From: Postechiella sp039985655
GTDB taxonomy: Bacteria; Bacteroidota; Bacteroidia; Flavobacteriales; Flavobacteriaceae
DNA: 64,000 bases
Assembly (NCBI GenBank): GCA_039985655.1
Contig: JBDWSF010000018.1
Coordinates: 544,952-608,951, forward strand
Direction: 5' to 3'
The notes under the pieces were generated by a model. That model worked only from the letters and a program-made list of their open reading frames with translations, was not told where the DNA came from and searched no databases. Both the position numbers and the translations under genes were made by a program. The stretch's first letter is position 1; each line of letters begins with the position of its first letter. Positions 1 to 8,438 of this stretch are shown here, piece by piece.

Positions 1-415
1 GGAAATTTATTTTAATAAACTTTTTAAGTTCAATAACATTCTCAGTGTTTTCTATTTTACTATCCTGTATTATTAATTTTGCTATTTCAGTTAAAACTAA
101 AAAAGTCCAAATAGGCACAAATTGAGACTTGTTTCCCAGTGTTCTATCTTTAAGTTCTCGAATTGTTTGAATTGGAAAACTTCTGAGTGACAAATATTTT
201 GCAAATGAACTATAATCATTAGATGCTTCATTTGCAATCTGTTCTATAATAGCTGTTTTACCAGTTCCTTTTCTACCAATTATGTATCTATAATCTCCGT
301 TTTTTATTCCATCATATTCAGGTATTTTAACAAAATATTTTCGTAGTTGTCTATCTCCTTTTGCATCATCTGGTCCCCAATTTACTTTTTTGAAATCATT
401 TTCAAATATTACCAT
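1..415 (-). CDS. P-loop NTPase, N-terminal part (runs off left edge)
   Basis: A minus-strand reading frame starts at ATG 413-415 and stays open for 138 codons to the window edge, so the C-terminus is missing. About residue 53 it carries a clear Walker A motif, GRKGTGKT, preceded by a short beta strand (YRYII). The rest is helical with no signal peptide. The N-terminal layout (a Walker A of the form GRKGxGKT soon after the start) resembles the Sll1717-type P-loop ATPases, but this assignment is from memory of the family and is tentative. It is divergent from dnaX. The Walker A and the open frame are seen directly; substrate and role are unknown. Confidence 0.65.
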   Translation of the reverse strand, partial: MVIFENDFKKVNWGPDDAKGDRQLRKYFVKIPEYDGIKNGDYRYIIGRKGTGKTAIIEQIANEASNDYSSFAKYLSLRSFPIQTIRELKDRTLGNKSQFVPIWTFLVLTEIAKLIIQDSKIENTENVIELKKFIKINF

Positions 416-606
416 AGTTATCTATATTAATGTTAACGATTTTTAATAGATTTAAAACCCTTTTAATATCATATATTCTACTTTAAACGAAATTCGACAT
501 TTTTTCTGACAAAACAAAGAAAAAACCTTCAACATAAAAATCTCCCATTTGTTAATAACTCCTATTAAATTATAACCTCAAAATTCTAAATTCTAAATTG
601 AATTTT

Positions 607-614
607 TAACTTTG
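607..614 (+). promoter_or_regulatory. Possible dnaX promoter -7 element
   Basis: TAACTTTG matches the Bacteroidetes -7 consensus TAnnTTTG exactly and lies 25 bases before the ATG of dnaX at 640. No good -33 TTG-type element is seen at the usual spacing, so this is a suggestion only. Confidence 0.35.
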
Positions 615-639
615 TTACCTATTCAATGAGCATCATGAG

Positions 640-1764
640 ATGCTAGATATTGAAACAAGTTCAACACAGGTAAATTCAGCAAAATTGGAACACTTTGTAG
701 TATCGGCTAGAAAATACAGACCCCAAACGTTTAAAGACGTAGTGGGACAGCAAGCTATTACAAATACCTTACTCAATGCCATTGAAAACAATCATTTAGC
801 GCAAGCCTTATTATTTACAGGACCTCGTGGTGTTGGTAAAACAACCTGCGCACGTATTTTGGCGAAAATGATAAACAGCGAAGGTTCTGAAAATTCAGAA
901 GAAGATTTCGCTTTTAATATTTTCGAATTAGATGCGGCTTCAAACAACTCAGTAGACGATATTAGAAGTCTAACCGACCAAGTTCGTATCCCACCACAAG
1001 TTGGTAAATACAAAGTCTATATTATTGATGAGGTACACATGTTATCTCAAGCGGCTTTTAATGCGTTTCTTAAAACATTAGAAGAGCCACCAGCACATTG
1101 TATTTTTATTTTAGCAACGACCGAGAAACATAAAATTATACCAACGATATTATCCCGTTGTCAAATTTTTGATTTTAAACGTATTACTGTTAAAGATGCC
1201 AAAGGCTATTTAAAATATATTGCTGAAGAGCAAGGTATTGAAGCTGATGATGATGCGTTGCACATTATAGCTCAAAAAGCAGATGGTGCCATGCGCGATG
1301 CCTTGTCTATTTTTGATCGCGTGGTTAGTTTTTCTGGTAAAAATTTAACCAGACAGGCCGTAACCGAAAACTTAAATGTACTCGATTACGAAACGTATTT
1401 TACAAGTACAGACCTTATTTTAGAGAATAAAATACCTGAGTTGCTATTGCAATTCAACACCACCCTATCAAAAGGATTCGATGGGCATCACTTTATAGCG
1501 GGACTCGCATCTCATTTTAGAGATTTACTTGTTAGTAAAACACCGCAAACTATAGAATTACTAGAAGTTGGAGATCAAACAAAAACAAAATACTTAGAGC
1601 AGTCGCAAAAAGCATCACAGCAATTTTTATTGCAAGGCATCAATCTCGCTAACGACTGTGATCTCAAGTATAAAACTAGCAAAAATCAACGACTACTCGT
1701 CGAACTAACTTTAATGCAGCTTGCCTCTATCACTTTTGATGGAGAAAAAAAAAAAAAAAAATAG
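640..1764 (+). CDS. dnaX: DNA polymerase III subunit gamma/tau, AAA+ part (gamma-like product)
   Basis: Clamp-loader ATPase of the replisome. The 374-residue frame has Walker A GPRGVGKT at 61-68, Walker B IIDEVH at 128-133, sensor-1 ATT at 159-161 and the SRC arginine-finger motif at 172-174, all typical of DnaX. The four-Cys zinc module found after Walker A in E. coli DnaX is replaced by an acidic stretch (about residues 80-92), which I recall as usual in flavobacteria. The frame stops at TAG 1762-1764, directly after 17 adenines, while the tau-like C-terminus continues in another frame (see 1721-2395). A TTG codon at 685-687 is an alternative start that would give the familiar N-terminus EHFVVSARKYRP. 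The next genes follow closely on the same strand. Confidence 0.9.
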   Translation: MLDIETSSTQVNSAKLEHFVVSARKYRPQTFKDVVGQQAITNTLLNAIENNHLAQALLFTGPRGVGKTTCARILAKMINSEGSENSEEDFAFNIFELDAASNNSVDDIRSLTDQVRIPPQVGKYKVYIIDEVHMLSQAAFNAFLKTLEEPPAHCIFILATTEKHKIIPTILSRCQIFDFKRITVKDAKGYLKYIAEEQGIEADDDALHIIAQKADGAMRDALSIFDRVVSFSGKNLTRQAVTENLNVLDYETYFTSTDLILENKIPELLLQFNTTLSKGFDGHHFIAGLASHFRDLLVSKTPQTIELLEVGDQTKTKYLEQSQKASQQFLLQGINLANDCDLKYKTSKNQRLLVELTLMQLASITFDGEKKKKK

Positions 1765-2395
1765 CAAGCATTACATAATACCTGCTTCATACTTTAAAAA
1801 GAAAGGGATTACTCCCGTTCCTGTAAACGTTCCTGCCAAAACAGAAACGCCTCAAGAAAAACAAGTCACAGCACCTGTAACAAATCAATATTCCAATAGT
1901 CAAACACCAAAAATTGTTTTAAAACAAAACAGTAAACGTGCTTCTGGACTATCTTTAAGCAGTATTCGTGCAAAAAAAGAACACCTTATAAAACAAATGG
2001 ATGTTGTTGTTGACGAAGAAGATTTACCAACAGATGCTTTCGATCCTGACGATTTGGTTGAACATTGGCATAAGTTTACTGAAATCTTAATAAAAGAAGG
2101 AAAACATAATCTAGCTTCCATTTTATCTATGGACGTGCCGAAAGTTAAAGGCACAACCATACATTTAGAATATCCTAATGCCACTAATAAAGTAGAATTA
2201 GAGCGTCAGCAGTTCAACTTAATGAATTATTTAAGAAAATCTGTCAACAATTACAATGTTACGCTTTCTATTACCGTAAACGAAGTTCTCGAAAAAAAAT
2301 ACGCCTACACACCTGCTGATAAATTTGAAAAGCTAAAAGAAAAAAACCCTAATTTAGAGCTTTTAAAGAAAGTCTTCGATTTGGATATTATATAA
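1721..2395 (+). CDS. dnaX: DnaX tau C-terminal part, in a shifted frame
   Basis: This frame overlaps the end of the DnaX ATPase part and continues it in a different register. The meaningful sequence begins after the A tract (NSKHYIIPASYFKKKG) and ends in LLKKVFDLDII, which resembles the DnaX/tau C-terminus. A run of 16 or 19 adenines instead of 17 would fuse both parts into one protein of about 580 residues, the normal tau length in flavobacteria. The ATG at 1721 lies inside the upstream part, and no separate promoter is evident. Either transcript or ribosome slippage on the A tract makes a full tau beside the short form, or the assembly has a homopolymer error. The tau C-terminus normally contacts the polymerase and helicase. 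Confidence 0.75.
   Translation: MPLSLLMEKKKKKNSKHYIIPASYFKKKGITPVPVNVPAKTETPQEKQVTAPVTNQYSNSQTPKIVLKQNSKRASGLSLSSIRAKKEHLIKQMDVVVDEEDLPTDAFDPDDLVEHWHKFTEILIKEGKHNLASILSMDVPKVKGTTIHLEYPNATNKVELERQQFNLMNYLRKSVNNYNVTLSITVNEVLEKKYAYTPADKFEKLKEKNPNLELLKKVFDLDII
1745..1761 (+). promoter_or_regulatory. A17 slippery tract in dnaX
   Basis: There are 17 consecutive adenines, immediately followed by TAG in the upstream frame. Loss of one A or gain of two opens the tau frame; gain of one A leads to another stop (TAA) within six codons. Slippage at A-rich dnaX sites is established in other bacteria: ribosomal -1 shifting in E. coli and transcriptional slippage in Thermus. Sequencing error in a homopolymer this long is the competing explanation. 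Confidence 0.6.
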
Positions 2396-2406
2396 TAGCT
2401 TTACCT

Positions 2407-2973
2407 ATGAATAAATTAATGCTACTCTTTTTTGGATTAATAATCACTTTTGTAAGTTGCGATGGTAGAGATCGCGTTTACCAAAGTAATAAATCGGTTT
2501 TAGAAGCACATCACTTATTAAATTCGTTTTCTGAACAAATAAAATTCACTCCAAACGAATATACCGAAATTGTTACGGACACATTATTAAGTAATGATTT
2601 TAAAGTAAACATAAAATATTTTTCCTCAGAAAAAGACTCTGTTATTAAAACTTATAGATCTAACGAGGCAACGATTACACATCATTACAAAGATTTTAAA
2701 GCCAGACTAACTGTAGCAAAAAACAATGCTATTATTGTTGATGGGGTTATAAACAAAAGCTTGTTTTCTAAATTTGAAACGGCTTCATTTTGGAATGATG
2801 CCATTATGCAATTTATTTGGGTAGATTATACTCAAACAACAACCAACAAAATAAATTTAAACGTTTCCTTTTGTGCTCCAGAGCAGAATAACTGTAAAGA
2901 TTACACAGTAATTATACACGAAAGTGGAGCTATCAAAATTGAAGAATTAGATCTTTCTAAAGCCATTTTATAA
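2407..2973 (+). CDS. Exported lipoprotein of unknown function
   Basis: The 188-residue product begins with a lipoprotein signal: a hydrophobic stretch (LLFFGLIITFVS) then Cys18, so it is probably lipid-anchored. The mature part is a mix of predicted strands and helices with no motif I recognise; a DUF4738-like lipoprotein is possible but not shown. The gene starts 11 bases after the dnaX C-terminal part and ends two bases before miaE, so the three are probably cotranscribed. No functional link to either neighbour is evident. Confidence 0.75.
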   Translation: MNKLMLLFFGLIITFVSCDGRDRVYQSNKSVLEAHHLLNSFSEQIKFTPNEYTEIVTDTLLSNDFKVNIKYFSSEKDSVIKTYRSNEATITHHYKDFKARLTVAKNNAIIVDGVINKSLFSKFETASFWNDAIMQFIWVDYTQTTTNKINLNVSFCAPEQNNCKDYTVIIHESGAIKIEELDLSKAIL

Positions 2974-2975
2974 CC

Positions 2976-3557
2976 ATGCTAGGACTTAAACTTCCAACAG
3001 ACCCACGATGGGTAAATATTGTAGAAAAAAATATTGAAGAAATTTTAACTGATCATGCCTTTTGTGAGCAAAAAGCAACAAGTACGGCTATTTCTTTAAT
3101 TGTTAGTTTTCCTGAATATTCAGATTTAGTTCAAGAAATGACCGCTTTGGTTAAAGAAGAGATTAGTCATTTTAAAATGGTTCACGATAAAATTTTAGAA
3201 CGTGGTTGGTCTTTGGGTCGAGATCGCCGTGACGACTATGTTTTACAATTAATTAAATTTTTCCCTAAAGGCGGAAGTAGAACCACGCAATTAGTGCATC
3301 GTTTACTTTACGCGGCTTTAATTGAAGCTAGAAGTTGTGAGCGTTTCAGACTTTTATCAGAAGAATTACAAGATAAAGAATTAGCCGATTTCTATAGAAA
3401 TTTAATGGTGAGTGAAGCCAATCATTACACCATGTTTCTAGGCTTTGCGAGACAATATGGCGAAAAAAAAGAAGTTGATACCAAATGGCAACAACTTCTT
3501 GATTTTGAAGCTAAAATAATAGCTAATTTAGGTACTACTGAAGCTATTCATGGTTAG
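2976..3557 (+). CDS. miaE: tRNA-(ms2io6A37) hydroxylase, MiaE
   Basis: A 193-residue ferritin-like diiron monooxygenase that hydroxylates the isopentenyl group of 2-methylthio-N6-isopentenyladenosine at position 37 of tRNAs. The diiron ligands can be traced: Glu31, the ExxH pair E62-H65 in EEISHF, Glu117 in IEARS, and the second ExxH pair E147-H150 in SEANH. The sequence opens with LGLKLPTDPRW, typical of the family, and the length is normal. The stop codon overlaps that of the convergent beta-barrel gene by four bases. Its activity needs the i6A-modifying enzymes MiaA/MiaB encoded elsewhere. Confidence 0.93.
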   Translation: MLGLKLPTDPRWVNIVEKNIEEILTDHAFCEQKATSTAISLIVSFPEYSDLVQEMTALVKEEISHFKMVHDKILERGWSLGRDRRDDYVLQLIKFFPKGGSRTTQLVHRLLYAALIEARSCERFRLLSEELQDKELADFYRNLMVSEANHYTMFLGFARQYGEKKEVDTKWQQLLDFEAKIIANLGTTEAIHG

Positions 3558-4081
3558 AATTGGTAACCAATTCCAAACTGAATATTTGTATTTTTTGCTT
3601 CAGCATTTATATAATCGTCAAAAATATTTGATACACCGTAAGTATATCTTAAATCGACAAATAACATCTCGTTAATTTTATACTCTAATCCACCAACTGC
3701 TGAATAGGCGATATTTTTTACTCCATCTTCATATTTATGAACTTTTAAACTGGCTTGTGGACCAACAGCTAAACGCATTTTTGGACTCATCTTAAATTTA
3801 AAAAGAATAGGTGCTTGTATGTAATCCAAATGTAAATTCTCATCATTTGCGCCTTCAGCAGAAAACTGCAATTCTGGAACTATAGAAACTTTTTCTGATA
3901 ATTTAAAATCTGAAAAGACACCTATGTATATGCTGTTTCTGTGTTTATTTTCAGAAATAGGCGCATCATCAAAATTTAAATTAGAAATATTTAAACCGCC
4001 TCGAATACCATATATTCCGCTTTGCGAAAATCCTTGAATTGAAACACCAAGTAGTAAAATTAATAGTAGTAATTTTTTCAT
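3554..4081 (-). CDS. Outer-membrane beta-barrel protein (porin-like)
   Basis: I place the start at 4081 because MKKLLLLILLLGVSIQGFSQ is a clean signal peptide; the frame also runs upstream to 4138 with an implausible N-terminus. The mature part of about 155 residues opens with GIYGIRGGLNISNL and ends in IQFGIGYQF. It has alternating strands and a C-terminal aromatic, as in the small flavobacterial outer-membrane beta-barrel family (PorT/OMP_b-brl-like). It is convergent with miaE. A long perfect palindrome lies about 110 bases upstream. Ligand or pore function cannot be read from the sequence. Confidence 0.8.
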   Translation of the reverse strand: MKKLLLLILLLGVSIQGFSQSGIYGIRGGLNISNLNFDDAPISENKHRNSIYIGVFSDFKLSEKVSIVPELQFSAEGANDENLHLDYIQAPILFKFKMSPKMRLAVGPQASLKVHKYEDGVKNIAYSAVGGLEYKINEMLFVDLRYTYGVSNIFDDYINAEAKNTNIQFGIGYQF

Positions 4082-4190
4082 ATTTTTTTCTTTATTGTTA
4101 ATAAATAAAAATAATGTCATGTGCATAGTTAAAAGCATCCATAAAAGAAGACATTTCGGTTATGCTCATTTCATAATTAATAGGTTTGGG

Positions 4191-4213
4191 ATATAATTAC
4201 ACTGTAATTATAT
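4191..4213. promoter_or_regulatory. Perfect 23-bp palindrome
   Basis: Arms ATATAATTACA and TGTAATTATAT flank a single central C. It lies between the ppx stop and the beta-barrel gene start, both on the minus strand. Such a site could be an operator for the beta-barrel gene. It has no G+C-rich stem or U-tract, so a terminator is unlikely. Confidence 0.45.
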
Positions 4214-4274
4214 ATTCACGAAGATATATTATAAAATTAAAAAAGAACAATTATAAAGGCTAAAGTGCAGAATT

Positions 4275-5180
4275 TTACTGTGTATTACTAGAAACGGTGT
4301 CGTAAAATATACTTTTTATAATACCATCTGCTAATCCTATTTTAGGAACGTAAATGTGTTTAGAATGGCTCCATTTCATTGCAGACAGGTAAATTCGCAT
4401 GGCTGGAATAATAACATCGGCTCTATCTTGATTTAAATCTAGTACGGTAATACGCTCTTCGTAAGAATAGCTTTGAAGCATATTATAATATGACGTTAAA
4501 TAAAAGAAAGTTAATGGTTTACCTGTCGATTTTCCTGATAATTTGAAAATCTTATTAATATTTCCTCCAGAACCTAACACATTAATTTTTTCGTAATGAC
4601 CTGTTTTATCTTTAATCCATTGTTGGAGTTCTATCCAAGAACCTTGCTTAACCATGTCGTTAAGTAATCTTACTGTTCCTATCTTGAATGACTTTGACGC
4701 GACTTGTTTGCCTTGGTCTATGACTGTAAACTCAGTACTTCCTCCTCCAACATCAACATACAAATAAGTTTTATTAGGATCTATAAATTTATTTAAATCT
4801 GTTGCAGCAATAATAGCAGCTTCTTCTTCGCCTCCAATAATATCTATACTTATCCCCGACTCTTTTAGAACGCGTTCTACAACTTCTTTTCCGTTTGCAG
4901 ACTCTCTCATCGCTGATGTAGCACAAGCTTTATATTTAACGACTTTATGTGATTTCATTAACAATCTAAAAGCCAGCATAGTATCTAATACTCTTTGTGT
5001 ATTCTCTTTAGATATTTTATTTTTTAAAAACACATCGGCTCCTAAACGAATAGGCACACGAACTAATGAGTTCTTTTTGAATTGAACGGGCTTTCCTTTT
5101 TCTTCAATAATATTAGAAATAAGTAAACGCACTGCATTTGAGCCTATATCGATGGCCGCATATTTTTTTATTGAAAGCAT
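4275..5180 (-). CDS. ppx: Ppx/GppA family phosphatase (exopolyphosphatase-like)
   Basis: A 301-residue protein of the ASKHA fold. The first phosphate-binding motif is AIDIGSNAVRLLI near the N-terminus and the second is VDVGGGSTEF about residue 143; GSGGNI follows further on. The family hydrolyses terminal phosphates of polyphosphate and/or pppGpp. At about 300 residues it is the short form without the C-terminal HD domain of E. coli Ppx/GppA. It starts one base after the ppk1 stop on the same strand, so synthesis and breakdown of polyphosphate are probably coexpressed. Which substrate it prefers cannot be decided from the sequence. Confidence 0.88.
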   Translation of the reverse strand: MLSIKKYAAIDIGSNAVRLLISNIIEEKGKPVQFKKNSLVRVPIRLGADVFLKNKISKENTQRVLDTMLAFRLLMKSHKVVKYKACATSAMRESANGKEVVERVLKESGISIDIIGGEEEAAIIAATDLNKFIDPNKTYLYVDVGGGSTEFTVIDQGKQVASKSFKIGTVRLLNDMVKQGSWIELQQWIKDKTGHYEKINVLGSGGNINKIFKLSGKSTGKPLTFFYLTSYYNMLQSYSYEERITVLDLNQDRADVIIPAMRIYLSAMKWSHSKHIYVPKIGLADGIIKSIFYDTVSSNTQ

Positions 5181-5181
5181 A

Positions 5182-7245
5182 TTAGCTATTATTCTTATTT
5201 AAATAATAATCGTAGATAGCCGTTTGAGATCTAACTTTACCGTTATTATCTATTCTATATTCATTCTCGATGGACGTATTTAACAACCTTGCTTTTACAT
5301 TATCGCTCCAACAAATATTATAGGTGTCTAATATTTCTTGTTTGACATCTTCATCATAAATCGGGCAGCTTACTTCTACCCTATTATCTATATTTCTCGT
5401 CATCCAATCGGCAGATGATATATATAATTTCACAGCATCCCCTTTTCCAAAAATATAAAGCCTTGAGTGTTCTAAAAATTTATCAACAACACTAATAACT
5501 TCAATGTTTTCGCTCATGTTTTTAACACCTGGAATTAAACAACAAATACCTCGAACTATCATTTGAATTTTAACACCTGCATTACTTGCTTCATATAATT
5601 TATCAATCATTTTATAACTTGAAATACTATTCATTTTCAATCTTATAAAACCTTGGTTCCCATTTTCAACTTTATTAATTTCTTTATCAATCAACTTAAA
5701 AACAGAACTCTGTGTATAATGCGGAGATGTAATTAAATGTTTATAATGGTAGATCTTATAACTGGTATGAAAGAAATTAAAAATTTTATTTACATCTTTA
5801 AGAATACTTTGATTGGAAGTAAATAAGGTATAATCTGTATAGATTTTTGCCGTAGATTCGTTAAAATTCCCTGTACTAATAAAGCCGTAACGTCTTAATT
5901 TTTTACCTTCTTCACGCTCCACAACGCACATTTTACTATGTACTTTTAAACCTAGAACACCAAAAATAAGATTAACACCTTCGTTTTCCATTTGCTGAGC
6001 ATAATCAATATTGGCTTGCTCATCAAATCGTGCTCTTAACTCTATAGATACGGTAACGGTTTTTCCATTAATAGCAGCATTAATTAATGCACTCGCGATA
6101 TGTGAAATTTGAGCTAAACGATAAATGGTGATTTTTATAGTTTTTACTTTAGGGTCTAAAGCAGCCTCTCTTAAAAACTTAACGACATAGGAAAATGTAT
6201 GATAGGGTGCATATAATAAATAATCTTTTTTCGAAATAGCATCAATAATACTACTTTCTAAACTCAGCCCCTTTACTGGTAGAGCTTCCATTTTACTATA
6301 CATAAGATCATGTCGCCCTAAACTAGGAAACCCCATATAATCTCTACGGTTATGATAACGACCTCCTGGAATAATACTATCTGTATTGTCGATTCCCATT
6401 TTAGACATTAAATACTCTAAGGTATCTTTATCAATAGTTTTATCATGAACAAAACGAACAGGTTCTCCTACGCGTCTGTGTTTTACACTATCGGAGATTT
6501 TGTCCATAAAGCTTTTACTTAAATCACTTTCAAAATCCAACTCGCCATCGCGAGTTATTTTAATCATATGTGCCGTAATACTTTTATAATCGAATATATT
6601 AAAAATGTCACTTAAACAATAGCGTATTAAATCGTCTATCATTATAATGTAATTCTTATCGCCTTGCTTAGGCAATACAACAAAACGATTAATGTTTTTC
6701 GGAATTTCGACTAAAGCAAACTGTTTGCACCCATCTTTCATCTCCATTCTCACAGCCAAATAAGCACCACTATCTTTTAAGTTAGGAAGCACAATCGAGT
6801 CATTCAAAATAATAGTTACCAATGCTGGACTTACCTTTTGAATAAAATATTTTTTTATATAATCATGCTGAGAGTTATCGATTTGAGTTTCGTCAATAAC
6901 ATAAATATTTTCGTCTTCTAAAGTGTCTTTAATATTATTTAAAATTTTTAAACTTCCACTTTGTTGTTCAATAACAATTTTAGTGATAATTTCTAGAAGC
7001 TCTTTAGCTTTTATTCCTCCTAACTCGTTCTTTCCACCTTTACCTGCATCAACAATTCTTTTTACCGTGGCATATCTTACTTTAAAAAATTCGTCTAGAT
7101 TATTCGAAAAAATACCCAAGAACCTTAAACGTTCTATTAACGGCACATTTTTATCTGAAGCTTCCTGTAAAACCCTACCATTAAATTGTAACCAACTAAT
7201 TTCTCTATTAATATATTCATTATTGAAAGTCTCAGCTTTAGTCAT
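5182..7245 (-). CDS. ppk1: Polyphosphate kinase 1
   Basis: A 687-residue PPK1, which reversibly makes polyphosphate from ATP through a phosphohistidine intermediate. The N-terminal domain begins with NREISWLQFNGRVL and SNNLDEFFKVR. The catalytic His is His436 in LKVHSKMCVVER, aligned with E. coli His435. STGNFNE follows at about 457-463, and the second conserved His lies in FLEHSRLYIF. Length is normal. The ppx gene follows after one base. A sixA-like gene lies 213 bases upstream on the same strand, and a possible -7 promoter element lies in that gap. Confidence 0.95.
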   Translation of the reverse strand: MTKAETFNNEYINREISWLQFNGRVLQEASDKNVPLIERLRFLGIFSNNLDEFFKVRYATVKRIVDAGKGGKNELGGIKAKELLEIITKIVIEQQSGSLKILNNIKDTLEDENIYVIDETQIDNSQHDYIKKYFIQKVSPALVTIILNDSIVLPNLKDSGAYLAVRMEMKDGCKQFALVEIPKNINRFVVLPKQGDKNYIIMIDDLIRYCLSDIFNIFDYKSITAHMIKITRDGELDFESDLSKSFMDKISDSVKHRRVGEPVRFVHDKTIDKDTLEYLMSKMGIDNTDSIIPGGRYHNRRDYMGFPSLGRHDLMYSKMEALPVKGLSLESSIIDAISKKDYLLYAPYHTFSYVVKFLREAALDPKVKTIKITIYRLAQISHIASALINAAINGKTVTVSIELRARFDEQANIDYAQQMENEGVNLIFGVLGLKVHSKMCVVEREEGKKLRRYGFISTGNFNESTAKIYTDYTLFTSNQSILKDVNKIFNFFHTSYKIYHYKHLITSPHYTQSSVFKLIDKEINKVENGNQGFIRLKMNSISSYKMIDKLYEASNAGVKIQMIVRGICCLIPGVKNMSENIEVISVVDKFLEHSRLYIFGKGDAVKLYISSADWMTRNIDNRVEVSCPIYDEDVKQEILDTYNICWSDNVKARLLNTSIENEYRIDNNGKVRSQTAIYDYYLNKNNS

Positions 7246-7276
7246 TTGTATATTTTAATTTTCAAAAAATCTAAAA

Positions 7277-7284
7277 CAAATATA
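7277..7284 (-). promoter_or_regulatory. Possible ppk1 promoter -7 element
   Basis: On the minus strand the sequence reads TATATTTG, an exact match to TAnnTTTG, about 30 bases before the ppk1 start. No clear -33 element is seen, and the surrounding DNA is very AT-rich, so chance is possible. Confidence 0.3.
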
Positions 7285-7458
7285 TTCTATTTTATGCTGA
7301 AAAATAAATCTGTTAATTCCTATTTTTTTTAATTATAAAAATTTAATAATACTTCAATTTACAAGGTCTATAAAGTTGTTATAAATAATTACATAAATCA
7401 CTCATAATAAAAAACTTATTATAAATTAATTTCAAAAAACACTTTGCTATGCCTAATA

Positions 7459-7947
7459 TTAATCTCTCAAATCTTTAGGAAAAATTGTTTCAATAGTTTT
7501 ACCTTGATTTAGATTTTCCCAACTATCAATGTTAAATTCTATTATTACAACACCACAAGTAGGAACGTTTTCAATAAACGCATCTCCGTATGTATTCACA
7601 AATGCAGTAATAGCATGATTATGTCCAAAAATCATTAGCGTTTTTACTTTATGGTCACAATCTTTAATAACCTGAGTTAAATTGCTCCCTGAAAAGTCAT
7701 ATAAATCGTGATTAAAAAAAACGTTTTCTTTATTAATTTTCAACTTGGATAATATGATTTCTGATGTCAATTTTGTCCTAATAGCATCGCTTATTATAAC
7801 AAGGTCTGCAGTAACTTTTTTAGACTCCAAATGACTAGCTATTAGTGAACTGTCAGATAAACCTCTAGAGTTTAGTGGTCTTTCGTGATCTATCACATTA
7901 AATTTCCAAGATGATTTGGCATGTCTTACAAGTATAAGTTTCTTCAT
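7459..7947 (-). CDS. SixA-like histidine phosphatase
   Basis: I choose the ATG at 7947, giving MKKLILVRHAKSSW, because the catalytic RHG/RHA motif lies at the extreme N-terminus in SixA proteins; the frame upstream to 8007 adds an unlikely 20 residues. The 162-residue product has the second catalytic His in FGHNHAI. Family members remove phosphate from phosphohistidine or small substrates. It is codirectional with ppk1 and ppx. The physiological substrate is unknown. Confidence 0.85.
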   Translation of the reverse strand: MKKLILVRHAKSSWKFNVIDHERPLNSRGLSDSSLIASHLESKKVTADLVIISDAIRTKLTSEIILSKLKINKENVFFNHDLYDFSGSNLTQVIKDCDHKVKTLMIFGHNHAITAFVNTYGDAFIENVPTCGVVIIEFNIDSWENLNQGKTIETIFPKDLRD

Positions 7948-8438
7948 TTTGTTTCGATTAAATGCATTTTTAATCGGTAAAAAGTTGTTTTTATCGATTA
8001 AATTCAATTTCTTTGCAATATAAAACTATATAATAATTATTGACTATCAATAACATTATGACTCAAAATTATGAAAAATTCACAATTACAAGTCGTTTAA
8101 AAGCTGATAAACCCCGATTAAAAGAAATAGACTTCTTTTCAACGAATTTATTAGTGATTGAGCATAAATTTTTGCCTATCTATTATTATATGTTTTTTTT
8201 TGTTAACATTTAAGCAACAGAAAATTATGATCCCAAATCTAATTTCCAATTTAAGAGTATTACTCGATATTACAACCAATCCCTCACTGTTTTTCCCTCA
8301 AAAGCAAAAAGTTAATTATTTTTTGTCGCCAAGTTAATGTGGCTACGTTTAATATTTAACCCAAAAAATGAAATTTAAACATTAGCAGTTTGCTAATTAA
8401 AATTATAGTTTTAAATAGAACATAATCTTTATAAAGTC
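7948..8438. other. Intergenic region before the surface operon
   Basis: About 490 bases between the divergent sixA-like gene and the surface operon. It contains an unsupported 51-codon plus-strand frame (8058-8213, MTQNYEKF...) with no recognisable features. At 8381-8397 there is a perfect inverted repeat, ATTAGCA-GTT-TGCTAAT, about 40 bases before the first gene; this could be an operator. The operon promoter must lie here, but I see no clear -33/-7 pair. Confidence 0.4.

Noticed and set aside
8058..8213. 51-codon plus-strand frame before the surface operon
   Set aside because: No conserved features seen; the C-terminal part is low-complexity. Kept only as a note in the intergenic entry.
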